64,000 nt of DNA from Talinum fruticosum. Its lineage: Eukaryota > Streptophyta > Magnoliopsida > Caryophyllales > Talinaceae. Below, piece by piece: positions 63,914 to 64,000 of the stretch; the first letter of the stretch is position 1; every line of letters starts with the position of its first letter. The notes under the pieces were generated by a model. The model did not search any database. It was not told the DNA's origin and saw only the letters and a program-made list of their open reading frames with translations. Both the position numbers and the translations under genes were made by a program. The stretch lies in assembly GCA_021018815.1 (NCBI GenBank), contig JAITYX010000016.1, positions 4,727,001-4,791,000 on the forward strand, read 5' to 3'.

Positions 63914-64000
63914 CAGAAAGCTACTTGCAACAGCAAGAATCCTCTCAGAAATGAACTTTTAACAAGGACTCTTGCTACAAATTATATCATGGACCCAGGT
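60789..64000 (-). CDS. NRPA2: RNA polymerase I second-largest subunit (NRPA2), last three exons, partial
   Basis: Visible exons are 62939-62727, 62278-62027 and 61210-60789 (minus); earlier exons lie beyond the right edge, since 62940-64000 shows only intron. Together they give [25 protein letters not shown], then [58 protein letters not shown] and [15 protein letters not shown]. The [12 protein letters not shown] block is the hybrid-binding region of all second-largest subunits; the [11 protein letters not shown] and CSLCGS wording is that of Pol I rather than Pol II or III. Pol I makes the large rRNA precursor in the nucleolus. After PPPRAPK the frame breaks at a T4 run on the plus strand (60937-60940). 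The next frame continues [20 protein letters not shown], including the second Cys pair of the C-terminal zinc site, and stops at 60791-60789. Last-exon length is 422 nt, one short of a multiple of three. Confidence 0.9.
61345..61485. repeat. Imperfect foldback repeat in NRPA2 intron
   Basis: CCACTGCCACTACATTCACTG near 61360 pairs with CAGTGxACATAGTGGCATGG-like sequence near 61450-61470 (right arm reads AATAGTGAACATAGTGGCATGG). The arms extend outward into T-rich/A-rich flanks. Probably an old MITE; no target duplication recognised. Confidence 0.5.
62940..64000 (-). other. NRPA2 intron reaching the right edge
   Basis: Begins with the acceptor TAATCAG|GTAAATATCC of the exon at 62939. No further NRPA2 exon is recognisable up to 64000. 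A (GA)n tract of about 20 units lies at 63872-63912. Confidence 0.7.

Noticed and set aside
1..64000. tRNA, rRNA, CRISPR array, bacterial operon or plasmid features
   Set aside because: Nothing convincing was found by eye, and the spliced plant genes make prokaryotic systems inapplicable.

Overview
The window is nuclear DNA from a flowering plant, probably a eudicot. The evidence is compact exons split by AT-rich introns with GT...AG borders, plant-only gene families (SABATH methyltransferases, KEG, VQ proteins, plant MUN-domain proteins), TA/GA microsatellites and nested plant-type transposons. I cannot name the species. All recognised genes lie on the minus strand; plus-strand ORFs look like shadows or transposon remnants.

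Layout, left to right. 1-8,100: a tandem SABATH methyltransferase pair. The left copy shows only its first exon (569-649) before the window edge. The right copy (2429-4811) has four exons with broken frames. Their upstream regions are duplicated, carry a ~110-bp repeat, and have received two hAT-type elements and two tiny poly(A) retroposons. 8,109-27,857: a 16-exon KEEP ON GOING (KEG) E3 ligase gene (RING, kinase, ankyrin, 12 HERC2-like repeats; 1613 aa if one missing base is allowed for). Its 8.2-kb first intron holds LINE remnants, one split by a 1.8-kb Mutator-like element that itself contains a 261-bp MITE. 29,871-30,320: a single-exon VQ protein of the SIB1/SIB2 type. 33,347-34,938: the complex I LYR subunit NDUFA6/B14. 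36,776-56,943: a 25-exon MUN-domain (DUF810) gene most like PATROL1, 1075 aa, uninterrupted, with one GC-AG intron. 60,789-62,939 and beyond the right edge: the 3' end of NRPA2, second-largest subunit of RNA polymerase I.

These are ordinary, independently acting plant genes; no operon-like or cluster logic is expected apart from the SABATH tandem pair. I did not find a previously undescribed biological system. The most useful second-look items are (1) single-base deficits, mostly in homopolymers, that break otherwise conserved frames in KEG, NDUFA6, NRPA2 and SABATH, which suggests assembly indels more than four pseudogenes; (2) the triple-nested transposon in KEG intron 1; (3) four mobile insertions with clear target-site duplications near the SABATH pair.

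Exon borders were placed by hand from protein conservation and splice consensus. Family assignments rest on recalled family features, not on database searches.
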